Positions 32,725 to 44,200 of a stretch of 64,000 nucleotides of DNA are shown in pieces; within the stretch, counting starts at the first letter, position 1, and every line of letters begins with the position of its first letter. This DNA is from Paraphaeosphaeria minitans (Eukaryota; Ascomycota; Dothideomycetes; Pleosporales; Didymosphaeriaceae), in contig WJXW01000008.1 in NCBI GenBank assembly GCA_015832175.1, forward strand, positions 124,001 to 188,000, in the 5' to 3' direction. Under the pieces are notes generated by a model. That model was given only the letters and a program-made list of their open reading frames with translations. It ran no database searches and was not told the DNA's origin. A program made the position numbers and the translations under genes.

Positions 32725-35188
32725 ATGGCCCAAATGTACAGCCCCGGCGGTCGCACTACGGGCGATTTTGGCCAGCACACACGTTGGCCTGGTCGTCAGC
32801 GCGCTAGGAACGTGATGACGCAAACCGGCGGTGCGCTCTTCGGTAAGTTGATAAGCATGCTTCCGCGGGCCTCAGCTGATATGGTTTGTTAAAATAGAGA
32901 GCCAACTTCCGACCCATGCGGTGGACTACCCTCAGCAGCTCTTCGCCAACGAGTACATGAACAACCCATACGCCACCGGCCCAGGCACAAACTCTTTCGG
33001 CGGTTACAGCCAGCAAGCTTCTCCCGATGTGCAGATGGACAACCCGTACTCTAGGGTCCCTGGTGCGAATCACGGCATACATCGGGGTGGTCAAGATGGC
33101 TTCGGCTTCGGCTCAGACTCCAACCCGTTCGCAGCTCAGAGTCAACAGCACATCTTTCCGGACGAACAAGTCGATGACCAGCATCAGTACGCCATACCCT
33201 CATACGCGGAGCACGATGTGCAGATGGATAGCTCATTTGCTACGAACTCGAACGCGAACCCGCTCGCTGTTCGTACCCCTCAGATACCCTCTTACGACAT
33301 TCAGGGCGGCGGTTATCAGAATTATGCCACAGCCGCCGGCGGGGGTCCTGGCACACAGGTGGGCGCTGCATTTGCCATGGGTCCGCGCGCAACGCGATTC
33401 ACACAGTTCGGCAACCAGGCCCCCGACGCGGAGACAGATGGTCAACATGCTAGTTCATCAAGCGAGAGCTCGCATTTTGCTCAGCATCTCATTCCCTATG
33501 TGCAGACGAATGACCAAGATGCGATTGACTCTGGTTCAAACTCGTTCTCGGTGCACAAGAACACTTACTCCGATGGTTATACAAACAATCAATCATCCAC
33601 TAGCTCAGAAGCTCCGATCAAGCGCGAGCATTCCGATGACGATTATGATCCTGGCGACATTGCCATCGAAGATGATGTCGAGGAAGAGACATCCCAGCAG
33701 CCAGGCAAGAAGCGGAAAATCAACAAGAATGGTCGAATGCGCAAGACTCGGGAGCCGCGAGGCCATCTTCGTCGCTGGGATGAAGACGACGTATCGCGAG
33801 CTCTTATGGGCATTGTGTGGGCTTGCGGAGAGAATGGTGTTGTGATCCCGTTCGCACAAGCGGCCAAGATCGTGGATCAAGACTGCACTTCGGGCGCTCT
33901 CCAACAGGCCATTCTCAAGATGCACGACAAGATGAACAAGGACGGCGCGCAGCTACCTAAGATCAAGATGAACTGGCCCAAGAAGCCGAGTGCTGGTGGC
34001 AATTCCATTATACGCGACAACGGGAAGGTTCCTCGCAAGAAGCCCACTTTAACTCAGGCTACCCAATGCAACATCGTGAGCTTCTCAGCCCGTCAGCGCA
34101 ACACTCTCTCGGCTGCTGGTGAGGCGACTCAAGAAGATCGCGTGCTCCCTATAAATGGCTCGTGCTCCGGTCAGTCGGGTTCCGCCGATATCAAATATGT
34201 GCGGGCCGATGAGATGCCATCTTCGCCGCGAAAGCTCTTAGACCTGCCACCGTCGACACCTGCGCAGCATCGAGGCTCTCCCGTATGTCCGCCGGCGCCA
34301 CTTCATCCCAAGGCGCCTCGTCCTGCGATGGTGGACTCTTCAACCGGCGATGCTACAACGCCCAATCAGCGCTTTCTTTCAAACAACGCTTCATCGTCTT
34401 CTCCCAACTTTGCGCAGCAACGCACCACTGGCTTCACCCCCCAACAGGATTTAAGTTCGTCTGCGAATCTGCGAAACCTGCGCTTTCAGCGAGGCCGCTC
34501 CAATACCACTCAACTGGGTCCCCTTGCTGCCTTCAATGCGGACTTCGAACAGCGCATCAATTCCGCCGGCCTCGCACAGCAATCTACTTCGTCGAGCATG
34601 CGTCTTGATACTGCCATGTCCCGTAACGCTACTTCCTCGAACGACTTCACGAAGCTCCATTCTCCCATGAGCGGTGGCTTCGAAACTGGCGGTAGTTCCC
34701 AAGACTTCGTCCATTTTCCTAGCACGGAGTCGTCATTCTATGTGGGTGAGTTCTTTCGGCCATCAGACCCTTACTCCGCTATCGACGGCCCGTCTCCTGG
34801 ACTTCGCCCCGCATTCACTCCTGGCAGGAGGGATTCAGTTTTTGGTTCGGCCACCCAGCTCGCCAGCTCAAGCCAAGGTTCAACCGGTCCTATGAACCGC
34901 TCCGCTCGGGAGGCACAAAATGCGTTCCAGGATCGCCTGGAAGCTGCGACTGCAGAGGGTCCTACGACACCAATGCCCTCTCGGGCCATGCGTGCGTACC
35001 ATTCTCTCCAGCATCCTCGCCAACAGCTGTGCCTTGGTCTTCATACTCTGGAGAACCCTTTCGGTGGCACTTTTGGAGATGCTCGCGGTGGCCTCCTCTC
35101 TCCCACGCATCCCCTTCGCCGAGGCATGGATGATCCTTTCGAAATTCCGAGCATCACCGATGAAGTCATGGACTTCGAGAACGTGTAG
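32725..35188 (+). CDS. Nuclear-looking protein with conserved Trp-rich fungal domain
   Basis: Exons 32725-32842 and 32898-35188, intron 55 nt (GTAAGT..ATAG), 802 residues. The long frame has no ATG at its own start; exon 1 supplies it (MAQMYSPGGRTTG) and the junction reads ALF-ESQLPTHAVDYPQQL. Residues ~1-270 are Gln/Asn/Ser/Gly-rich. An acidic stretch then a basic KKRKINKNGRMRKTR patch (nuclear-localisation-like) precedes the single ordered domain, about residues 290-365: HLRRWDEDDVSRALMGIVWAC, GVVIPFAQAAKIV, GALQQAILKMHDKM, KIKMNWPKK. This resembles a SANT/Myb-like helical domain seen in many uncharacterised fungal proteins, though assignment to Myb is tentative. The C-terminal half is Ser/Thr/Pro-rich and probably disordered. 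Likely a chromatin or transcription-associated protein; no targets can be inferred. Confidence 0.82.
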
Positions 35189-36907
35189 ACTCTTCATAGG
35201 CTTACAACAGCGCTATCTACCTCGATTCTTGGTTATTGTCTCCCGGCTCTTGGCTCTTACACAAATCGGCGGGCGACGTGAACGGCGTCCAGTGGCCAAA
35301 AATGTGTCCTTCTGGGGACACCGACCACCTTCTCAGCTTCTGTATGCCAGTTATGCATGGTCTAATTCCTGCTCACGATAATGAATCAACGAAAATTAAC
35401 GAACTGAAACGAATATCTTGGAGCGAATCTTTCCTCTTTTCTGTACATCAATTGGACATTTGGTCGGTCCTTAATCAGGAAGTCGATACCTAAGGCATAG
35501 CATATCATCGATCACCTCTGTACGGGTTACGACCAGACTCATTCCTTCAAATTACTATCACGGACATCTCGGCCTTTTCCTTTTATTCATTTTTCTTGGC
35601 TAACTGCGTCTAATTGCAACGGATTATACTGCAACTTTCCTGCCACTTGGATAGGGCTTCCTGAAAAAGCCCTTTAACTCGTAGGCGAAACGCGATTCGA
35701 TGGCGGCCCAATACGGTGAGGTGTTGGGTTTTCGGAGCGGCGAGCTGATGGACGGTACATGAAGCCCATGCGGCAGGAAGAGAGTATTGCGGGCTTCTCG
35801 GTTAATCATCTCTCTCATTTCGGATAGAAAAATTATCTCTTGGAATTCTTGGGCGTCGATCTTGGCGAATTTCTTCGTGTGGTGGTTTTCTTCCTTCAAT
35901 ACACCTACTACTAATACTTTTTTTTTTGGATATCATCGTGGTTACTATATACGAAACTGATGCGCATAAGCCTCTGCGTTCTGAATTCCAATATCACCAG
36001 CATGAGACGGACCTCCCAAGGCCGCGTCTTTGGTAGGTACTTTTCATTGGGACCTACTTTCTCACGAGGTGAAGGCTAAGCTGTATTTGGTTAGCGTCTA
36101 TTGGGAAGGAAATCATACTCCTATCGTTCTTTCTATATCGTGCGCGGACGATGTCTTCACAACACAAACAACAACATTTCATTAGCGACACTGGTTGCAG
36201 TCCAAAGAAGATACACTTTCCTACAGTATCTTCGCGATGTGAATCTTGTCTAGCGTTCAGCTCCAGCCCAGTTTACGTGCGGCAAGCAAACAGTTTGCTT
36301 CGTCGAACTGTCTCGAGACGAGTACAAAAGCATCACCTGAGACTCTTTGGCCCTTCTCACTATCCTCTTGTTGTTGTACAACGCTCCTACAAGCGCACCA
36401 CTGTCTCGACTACAGGATATGCGAAAATGCATACGTCAAGGAGTAATTCACAAGTTCTGGGCTCTCCCAACTCGCCACAAGAATTAGATCTGATCGAGTT
36501 CGGTTCTGTGGTGTGTTTGCCAGGTTTCACTGCTCAAACCCCGGCTGGTGTGCAAGTTCAAAATTGACTTTTTCACTATATAGTCAGGTGCAAAGGCTGA
36601 GGGGTCACGATTGCAAGAATTCTGAGTGAGAACATCGACCTTAGCGCGCACCCTTCTGCTACCGCTACCTTTTCAAAGATTCCTCCTTTCTATACGTTGC
36701 TGAGTTCACACCCGCACACCACTCCCACAACCCAGTGAGCCCACTTGGATCCAAGACCACCACTGGTCTACTAACATCCTCGACTAGAAAGCTCTCCGTC
36801 CGATAAGAGCAGGTCTGCTGTGCTTTAAGGCAAGTTAACTCAGCAACTAGTCACAAAGTGCCGAGATTTCCAATCGAGTCTCATTCAAGTACGTCATATT
36901 CGCCAGC
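35189..36907. other. Intergenic region between two large plus-strand genes
   Basis: About 1.7 kb, presumably the 3' UTR of the first gene and the promoter and leader of the next. A T9 run occurs near 35920. No gene was recognised. Confidence 0.5.
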
Positions 36908-39900
36908 ATGCTCGAACTTCCCGCAGGATGCCCGAATATCCCGGACAGCATAGCAAAGGACAATCTCGTGGCCATCGTCGTTGTCAGCCACAAGGACGCT
37001 CATGAGTACAACCACAACTCCTCTTACACCTGCCGCGCATTGATCAAGCCAGGTCCAAGCAGCGGCTCTGTAGAGCCCTCTGGATCACGGATCTACTTGC
37101 ACCGTAATTCCGGACGTCCTACGTACAGCTTTGGCAAAGGCTATATCCCTGAGTCGGATCCATCAGAGTCCGAAGATGATGACAATCCAGCGCGCCAAAA
37201 TCCGACTTATGACGTTTTTCTGCCAATCCACTCTGCCGCCAAACAGTTATTCGAGCTGGTGCCCGACCGCGAAGCTGGCAGCTGGCGCATTGATGCAACG
37301 TCGACATCAGTTGTGACAGTTGCTGGTGTCGAACTTCAAAAGCCACAGGCCAAGGTCACCCCGAAGAAGAAGAACACGAATTTGGTACAGTCTCTGCCTC
37401 ATTCGGTGTACCTGAATGCGTCAGCTAAGACTGTTATCACGTATGGGGACACTACAATCAAGCTGTGGCTGATCCAAAGCCCAAGCGATGTGCTACGATC
37501 CGAACGCAACTTCAAGGCTAATGTCCTACATGAAGAGTTGCAGAACGTGGAGGACCGAACCGAGGATTGGGCTCAGAATCCATACATTTGGGATCGTCGC
37601 ACAAATCCAGTTTCGTCAAGCTCTTGGAAGGTGACCCAACGATTTACTGGGAAATCAGCTACAGCGAAGGTATACCAGGGAGTCCACGGTATCGACGATC
37701 GAGACCGTGAAATGCTCATGTTTAGTAAAGCAAACAATCACAGCTCGATTGTAAGCTACCACATGGCGACAGAACTCCAAGGTGTGCCCGCAGCCATCAC
37801 AGACACGCACCAAGGCTTCATTTCCTTCGCAGCCTTGGAGCCTAACCTGCCATCTATCCATCCGGGAGTCCGTTGCACGCTTGCTGCAGATATGTTTCGA
37901 CCACTTTTCTCAGTGTTGGAGTGGCTGCACTGCAATCGCATCATCCACGCGTCCGTAGCCCCGCCCAGTGTCTTGGTACAACTGACAGGAGACAGGCTGA
38001 CAAATTTGCTGCTCGTGGACTACTCAAACGCCTGCATTGTCGAATTTGGCGAAAATATGCCACAAGAGCTGATGCGTCACGAGGGTGCCCAAGCGATGGC
38101 GATCATCGAAATATGCAGCAACATCTGGCAGCTTCGTCACAAGCCACTACCTGGGTGGAAGGAAGAATCAACAATGGCACAATTGACCGAGAAAGCTGAA
38201 GCACAGTTCTACCTTGTGCGGCAAGAATGTGATGACTTCTTCCGTAATAGAAATGAGCTTTGGCAAGAGGAAGCCGGGGCAGTAATGTTGGAATTTCTAG
38301 CCCTGCGGGAGCGGACGTGGGCACAGGCAAGGGAAGCCCAGATCAATAACCCTGAGTTGCTTCGAGTCGGTTCAGTGACACAAGCCAGCCTCCGAAGGCA
38401 CGTGGACGAGTGGAACCAGGTGAAGCGCAAAAACACTGCGGAAGAGGACAGCGTGCTGGTCTTGAAGTCGGCGACTGAGCATCATCCCATGATTTTGAGC
38501 CTGGGCCATGCATATCTCGACGGCTTACTGAACCCTGTCTGTAGTGCCAAGATCTACCCCCTGCTACCTCTCCCGCACGAGATTTGCAACAAGCTGCGGA
38601 CGCTCGAGGGTGAAGATCATGAGCCTTGGCAGGTACTCCGTGTTGAGAAAGCCAATGAGTTCGCAGTGCAATCCATTGGTAGGAAGACCCAGGTCATCCA
38701 AGTTGAGAGCCGCTCTCTGGCAGAGTATCTTGCAGCCAGCATCGCTATCCACCCGGCCATACGTGAGGCTGTACTAGAGGAGTACAATCGGGAAATCACA
38801 TCCAACGGTTCCATGATTCTCCCGGAGTTCGTGGAGACTTTCCACGAGCAACTGGAGAAGCGCGTAAAGCTATCAAAGAGCATGAAATCGACCCTAGAAG
38901 CACTTGGAAATGCCGATACCGCCGGAACACTCAGCACCTCCGAAACCTTCGAAATCTCCTACCATCGACCGTCACAGATGTTCAATGTGACACAGCTACA
39001 TCGGGTCGCCACGATCAACCGACTGAAAGCCACTTTTTCCGATCCCCGAGTCGGCTGCTCCAGCTTCGTCGAAGTTCGCGGACAGCCAAATCTGGAGGGT
39101 AATTACGTACCCATCGAGATGCTCCCAGTTTTTGCTGAAGCGTTTGGAATTACCGTTCTCCACCAGCCAGAGCTCGGTCAGAATCGATCCATGTACAATC
39201 CTTCGGACTTCAGTCGCAACACTGGCCGCATCGTCCTTGCGCACGAGCGTCTAGTGGCATACGCTTCAATGTCGCGGAAGCAGAGCCAGGTCACCCACTG
39301 CCCCAAGGACGAATCGGACTTTCAGGGCTCGGAGAACTTCTTGTCGACGTACTTTGGGGACTGGAAAGTTTTGCCCAAGACTCCGGATGGCATGCACGAG
39401 TATCCGCGTCCCGAGCATTGGGCCAAGTTCAAGACAGCAGAGGAAACGGAAACCGAGCTCGACGCCTCAAAGCGCAAGAAGTTGCAGCCACGATCTGTAT
39501 CATCTCGTTCGTCTCGGTCGTCTCGGTCGTCTCGGTCATCTCATTCATCTCATTTATCTAGAAGCACACATTCATCCGGTAGTTCAGGAATATTTCCGGC
39601 TCTAACGCCCCGATATCCAGAATCCCATTGCCACCTCACCCAAGCCATTCTAGACAGAGCCAGAGCCATCGCCCAGGCCAACACCCCTTCCAAGCGTCCA
39701 GTGGAGGATACAGATCCAGATAGTGGCATAGGACAGCTCGCTCGACGCGCCACCAACGCAGCCCAGCCCAAGGGCATGACCTTATCGTTCGTAGCCAGAA
39801 ACCCCAACCTCCACCGCCAGCCCGAAGGGCATCTGGATGATCCGACACAAACCCTCGACGATACAAACGACTTGTACCATTTCCCGAGCCAATGGAGAGA

Positions 39901-40582
39901 AGAAGTCGTCAAACACAACCGTCGTCTGTGGCTGCTCCAGCTAAACCCACGCGAGACGTGGCAAGGCAGAGACGGCACCGTGCACCATCCCGCATACGAT
40001 TCAGACGAAATGTCATCTACAAACGCCTCCCTCGATTCCGAGGCACGGCAGGAACTCCAGATCGCGAACGCCCTCCACCGCGCGGAAGTTACCGTGGCCG
40101 ACGACATCTCGGTTGGTCAGAGGCGCGCACCGGAAACTGTCTTGGGCTTGATCACCGCCGCCGCCGCAGACGCAGACGCAGACGTAAATGTAAACGCACA
40201 ACGTTGGCAGCCGGAAGAGCCCTCCGCTGTGCGCGCCATGGACAACCGTTCCTTCTCGAATCTGCCGCTCACGGCGGTCGCGCATTGGCCGCAGAGCCGT
40301 ATGGGGCTGCCGTCGACTAGCCAGTCGTTTTTCGGGGGCATGTCGCGTCTGCGGCCGAGTGGGATGTCGCGTGGGCAGTTTCGGCGGATGCATTCGTCGG
40401 GCACGGATGCAGCGGCGGAGATGATGCCTCAGCTGCGGTTGGGGACTGTAGAAGAAGTTGATGAGGAGGAGGCGGAAGAGAATGGGGATGGAGAGAACGT
40501 GGAGGGGTCGAGTTTGTTGGAGACGTTGGTGGGTGAGGAGGATTGGGATGGGGATTCGCGGATGACGGGTTGGGATGATTAG
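36908..40582 (+). CDS. Large protein with degenerate protein-kinase-like domain
   Basis: A 1224-residue single-exon gene; ATG at 36908. Residues ~30-200 carry features of a forkhead-associated-like beta-sandwich (FLPIHSAAKQLFELV, SWRIDATSTS, YGDTTIKLWLI); this is tentative. Residues ~240-480 look kinase-like: a GKSATAKVY stretch in place of the glycine loop, REMLMF at helix C, LEWLHCNRIIHASVAPPSVLV in place of the HRD loop and LLLVDYSNA in place of DFG. HRD has become HAS and DFG has become DYS, so catalysis is unlikely (pseudokinase). Residues ~864-894 are an SSRSSRSS-type Ser/Arg repeat from a TCTCGTTCG-like microsatellite. The C-terminus is acidic (EEVDEEEAEENGD). Probably a signalling scaffold; substrate and pathway unknown. 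Confidence 0.75.
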   Translation: MLELPAGCPNIPDSIAKDNLVAIVVVSHKDAHEYNHNSSYTCRALIKPGPSSGSVEPSGSRIYLHRNSGRPTYSFGKGYIPESDPSESEDDDNPARQNPTYDVFLPIHSAAKQLFELVPDREAGSWRIDATSTSVVTVAGVELQKPQAKVTPKKKNTNLVQSLPHSVYLNASAKTVITYGDTTIKLWLIQSPSDVLRSERNFKANVLHEELQNVEDRTEDWAQNPYIWDRRTNPVSSSSWKVTQRFTGKSATAKVYQGVHGIDDRDREMLMFSKANNHSSIVSYHMATELQGVPAAITDTHQGFISFAALEPNLPSIHPGVRCTLAADMFRPLFSVLEWLHCNRIIHASVAPPSVLVQLTGDRLTNLLLVDYSNACIVEFGENMPQELMRHEGAQAMAIIEICSNIWQLRHKPLPGWKEESTMAQLTEKAEAQFYLVRQECDDFFRNRNELWQEEAGAVMLEFLALRERTWAQAREAQINNPELLRVGSVTQASLRRHVDEWNQVKRKNTAEEDSVLVLKSATEHHPMILSLGHAYLDGLLNPVCSAKIYPLLPLPHEICNKLRTLEGEDHEPWQVLRVEKANEFAVQSIGRKTQVIQVESRSLAEYLAASIAIHPAIREAVLEEYNREITSNGSMILPEFVETFHEQLEKRVKLSKSMKSTLEALGNADTAGTLSTSETFEISYHRPSQMFNVTQLHRVATINRLKATFSDPRVGCSSFVEVRGQPNLEGNYVPIEMLPVFAEAFGITVLHQPELGQNRSMYNPSDFSRNTGRIVLAHERLVAYASMSRKQSQVTHCPKDESDFQGSENFLSTYFGDWKVLPKTPDGMHEYPRPEHWAKFKTAEETETELDASKRKKLQPRSVSSRSSRSSRSSRSSHSSHLSRSTHSSGSSGIFPALTPRYPESHCHLTQAILDRARAIAQANTPSKRPVEDTDPDSGIGQLARRATNAAQPKGMTLSFVARNPNLHRQPEGHLDDPTQTLDDTNDLYHFPSQWREEVVKHNRRLWLLQLNPRETWQGRDGTVHHPAYDSDEMSSTNASLDSEARQELQIANALHRAEVTVADDISVGQRRAPETVLGLITAAAADADADVNVNAQRWQPEEPSAVRAMDNRSFSNLPLTAVAHWPQSRMGLPSTSQSFFGGMSRLRPSGMSRGQFRRMHSSGTDAAAEMMPQLRLGTVEEVDEEEAEENGDGENVEGSSLLETLVGEEDWDGDSRMTGWDD

Positions 40583-41264
40583 GTGTTGCTGCGGTGAGGT
40601 CGGAGGCTGGCGTGTGGGTTTGCTCGGCCGTGTAGGGAGTAGAGATGTTGCATGCCATCGTTTGCAGATGGAAGAGAGAATACATGGATACGGTAGATGA
40701 GATGTGAAAATAATGGTAAACTGCCGAAAAAGATACATGCCGTGAAGGTCAGAACGTGACACATGCAATGATTGCGACCGCTTGGAAGGGGAAAATATGG
40801 AAGGAAGTGCTATACACAGGCTTATGCAGTTCTCAGACGGCAAAGTGGCGTTAGTTTTCCTCGGGCTAAGGTAGGTATCTGAGCTCCGTGGAAAGGGGAG
40901 GCATGTCCGATTCAAGGGACGCCGCATCCTGGGTAATTGTCTTGGTAAGACGATGAGGAGGGGGGCGGGAGTTGTTCTTCTTGGGGATCAGTTGAAGCTG
41001 GCTCTTTGGATTCGAAAGAAAAAGCTACCGTGTGTACCGTATATAGAGTAGGTAAAAGCAAAGGTATATCTACGCGAAGCATGCCATGCACTTCCCCTCA
41101 AACCAGGAGAAGAAGAAAAAAAAAGAAGAAATTAAGGCCGCGGACGCTGCTGATACCTACAGGAAGATGTCCCAGGCGCACATGCAACCTCAGTACATTC
41201 CCAAACACGCCAAAGAAGAAGGAAGAGAGGGAGGGAGGGGAAAAAATCAGTAACACAAACGAAA
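40583..41264. other. Convergent intergenic region
   Basis: 3' ends of the pseudokinase and ankyrin-CorA genes. An A-rich run (AAAAAAAAAGAAG) near 41117 is the only structure noted. Confidence 0.5.
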
Positions 41265-44200
41265 TCACCCACCCCTCGAAACATCCAGACTCTGCCGCAA
41301 CTTAAACCCCGTACTCCCCCTCCCCACAACCCCAGGCCGTCGCGTCGCCGAACGTCCCGCCGAGCTGCCTCGCCTCCCCACCGCACCGTTACCACCGGTG
41401 CTCGCGACGACAGATTTCCTGCTGGCGCTGGGCGGCGCAGCAGTCGCGCGACTCAAGACCGGCACGAGGGCGGTACTGCGACTAGCATCGCGATAGCTCT
41501 CGCCGCTCGGACGTCCGCGTGTGCCCAGCGCGGCCTCAAGGGCGTGCACATCGATTGCGTAACCTGCGAATTTCTCGTCATCGCTGCCATTGCCGCCGCC
41601 ACCACCAGGGTGCAGACTGTGCGAGACCCTGGGTTGGCGAAACGCGACGACGAAGCGACGCCGCACCTCGCGGCCAAAGTCGCCGATGGCGTCCAGCCCC
41701 AGCGCTATGCAAACCATAGGAATACTGAGCGCGAAACCGAGCCCGAACATGAACTTTGCGACGTAGGCCAGCGGCAGGCTGGGCTGGTCGCCGCCGGGCA
41801 GGTGCGGGAACTCGCGCACGTTGATGGCGAAGAGGGCGGCGATGAAGGAGAGCGGAAGGAAGATGATGGTCACAATGGTAAACACCATGATGGTCTGGCT
41901 CTGGCGCGCCGTGCCGGCCGCCTGGTCCCGCGCAAACCGTGCTTCCAGCGCGTTGGCGTGCTTTTGCTTCAGGTCTAGAAGGTCCGTGATGCTCCCGTAG
42001 ATGCGGGATGCCTGCTTGTCCATTCGCTCCAGGTCGGAAACGTGGTTTTTCAGCAGAGACGATTGCTCGCGGAAGCGCCGTTTGACGTCGTGCTGCCGGC
42101 GGTGGTGCTGCGTCTGCTGGATTTCTAGCAGACAGGGTTCCATGGCTTCGAGAACGGTGCGCTGGTCTTCGAGGACCTTTGTGATCATGGCGATTTCGTC
42201 GCGGATGTCTTTGATTTCGGTGAGGAGGTCGGTTTCGGCGCCGATGTCGAGGAGTTCGTCGACGAAGAGGGGGGAGTGGGTGGGGCCCATGTGGTCGTCG
42301 TCGTGGAATTGGTCTTCGGGGATCGGTGGGGAGGCGAGGGCGTGCGCGTGGGTGTGCGAGTGTGTGCCGCGCTTGTTCTGGTGTTGCATGTGTCGGACTT
42401 CGGCTTCGAGGTGGCGCGAGAAGCGGTTGGGGCGGCGGTGGTGCTGAAGCCAGGCAGAGGCTTTCTTGGAAGCGGCGTTGAAGTGCTCGAAGAGCCGCGT
42501 CTCGGTTTCGGTGGCTTCGCCGATCGAAGACTCAAACATATCCAGAAACTGATAGTCCTCGTCGCCCATGCGGTGGCGGTCAAAAACACCTGAGCACCTG
42601 TTGGTGATGACCATGGCGAGATCGTACACTGACTGAACCGGCTCGCGCGTATTGCTGTTGATGTTCTCGATGATGCCGTCTAGAACATTGAGGGGGTCGT
42701 TTCGCGGTTGCTGCCACCTTTGTGGGAAGGCCGTTACGACCAGATCTTTGCCCAGGATCCACATCCACAGCTGGTCGACCATGAACACCTTCGGATCGAC
42801 CTCACTCTCTTCAGATGTCATTCTCCTTGTTTGATAGCGGTAGACCACCTGATCCTGATCTCGAGACCGAGTATCGATGTTGTGGTAGAAGAATTGATCC
42901 AGGGTCCGCCTGACGTGCAGGCTTACGGTCGAGCTCCCCAGATGTGCCCTCAAGAGCATCTCGTCATATGTCTCCGCTTTCTTTAGCCTGGGCCTAACTA
43001 CCAGCCCATCATGTTTCTCTTTCTCTCTCAGATACTGTGCGCGTGCGATAGCGTCTTGCATTTCCTGTCTGTTGGCGTTCGTCTCAAAATGCAGGTACGG
43101 CATGAACGTGTAGATGTTGCCCTTTGCCGTCAGAGAAGTATCCTTTCGGCCCGTTGGGCTGCCGGGCGACCTGAGCAGACTGCCACTCAGCGGGGTGCTG
43201 GACTTTCTGGGCCGTTGATGGTCAGGCCGGGGTGGCGTAGCAGTACCGCCTGATCGACCACCAGCTTGTCTCCCGCCACTCCATTTTGGCGTCTTCTTCT
43301 GCTTCTCCTTCGTTTTGTGTGGCTTATTGTCCTTTCCTGACACTGACCCCACCGTGCCGACCGTCTGGTCTGTCTGGTCTGTCTGGTCTGTACTCACGGT
43401 GCCGGTCCGTACTGGCGCCTTCGGTATCTGGGGCAGGTATTCCTGGAGGCCAGCTACTGAATCGATGCCCAAGCCGCTCCCAGGACGGTGACTTACGACG
43501 ATTGCCGGAGGTCTATTGTCTGCGCTATCCGATAAATCCGAGTCATCTTGCACTCTCGATTGTCGCGGTATGCTCTGGCACAATGGTCGCATGAAATGCG
43601 AATGCACCTGCTGCCCACGATGCTGCTGGGCGAAACTCCTCTCTAGCGCAATATAGCCCGGCACGTCATGCGCGCCCTCTTCCACGAACGCCTTGGTCAA
43701 CAATGCCTCCACCCACGTCAGGTTGTTGGCTGGTAGATGTATCCAGCGGAACTCAACAGACTTCTCCTGCTTAGGCAGAACCGAGAACGCCGGCTTTCGG
43801 GGGTTATTGGGATCCTTTGCATATAGAATTTCGTAGACGCTGCGCTTCGTGACGCGGTTCTCGTTGTGGAAGTTGCCGAAGTCAACGATGGTTCCGCTGA
43901 AACCCTGACAGGCGGAAAGAGCATCTTTGCTGAGAGTTTCGAGTTGGTTGAAGGGAGCGAGCTTGTTCACGATGTCCTTGTTCTTTTGCTTTGCGGCGAG
44001 GATAAAGGGCGTTATGCCGAACGCGTCTCTGGCTGTACGTTTGCAGTCTTCGCGCTCGAGTAGACACTGGACTACGTCAAGGTGGTCGTTCTGCGCCGCG
44101 ATGTGAAGAGGCGTCATGCCGTTCAGAAGCCGGGCATTAATCTCTGCACCCGCACCGAGCAGCATCCGTACCACTTTCACGCTTCCCTGCTGGCACGCAT

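Noticed and set aside
36151..36567. 138-codon ORF upstream of the pseudokinase
   Set aside because: ATG start but weak codon bias and no recognisable features; most likely leader/promoter DNA.
40013..40927. 304-codon minus-strand frame at the pseudokinase 3' end
   Set aside because: Antisense shadow with low-complexity composition and no family features.
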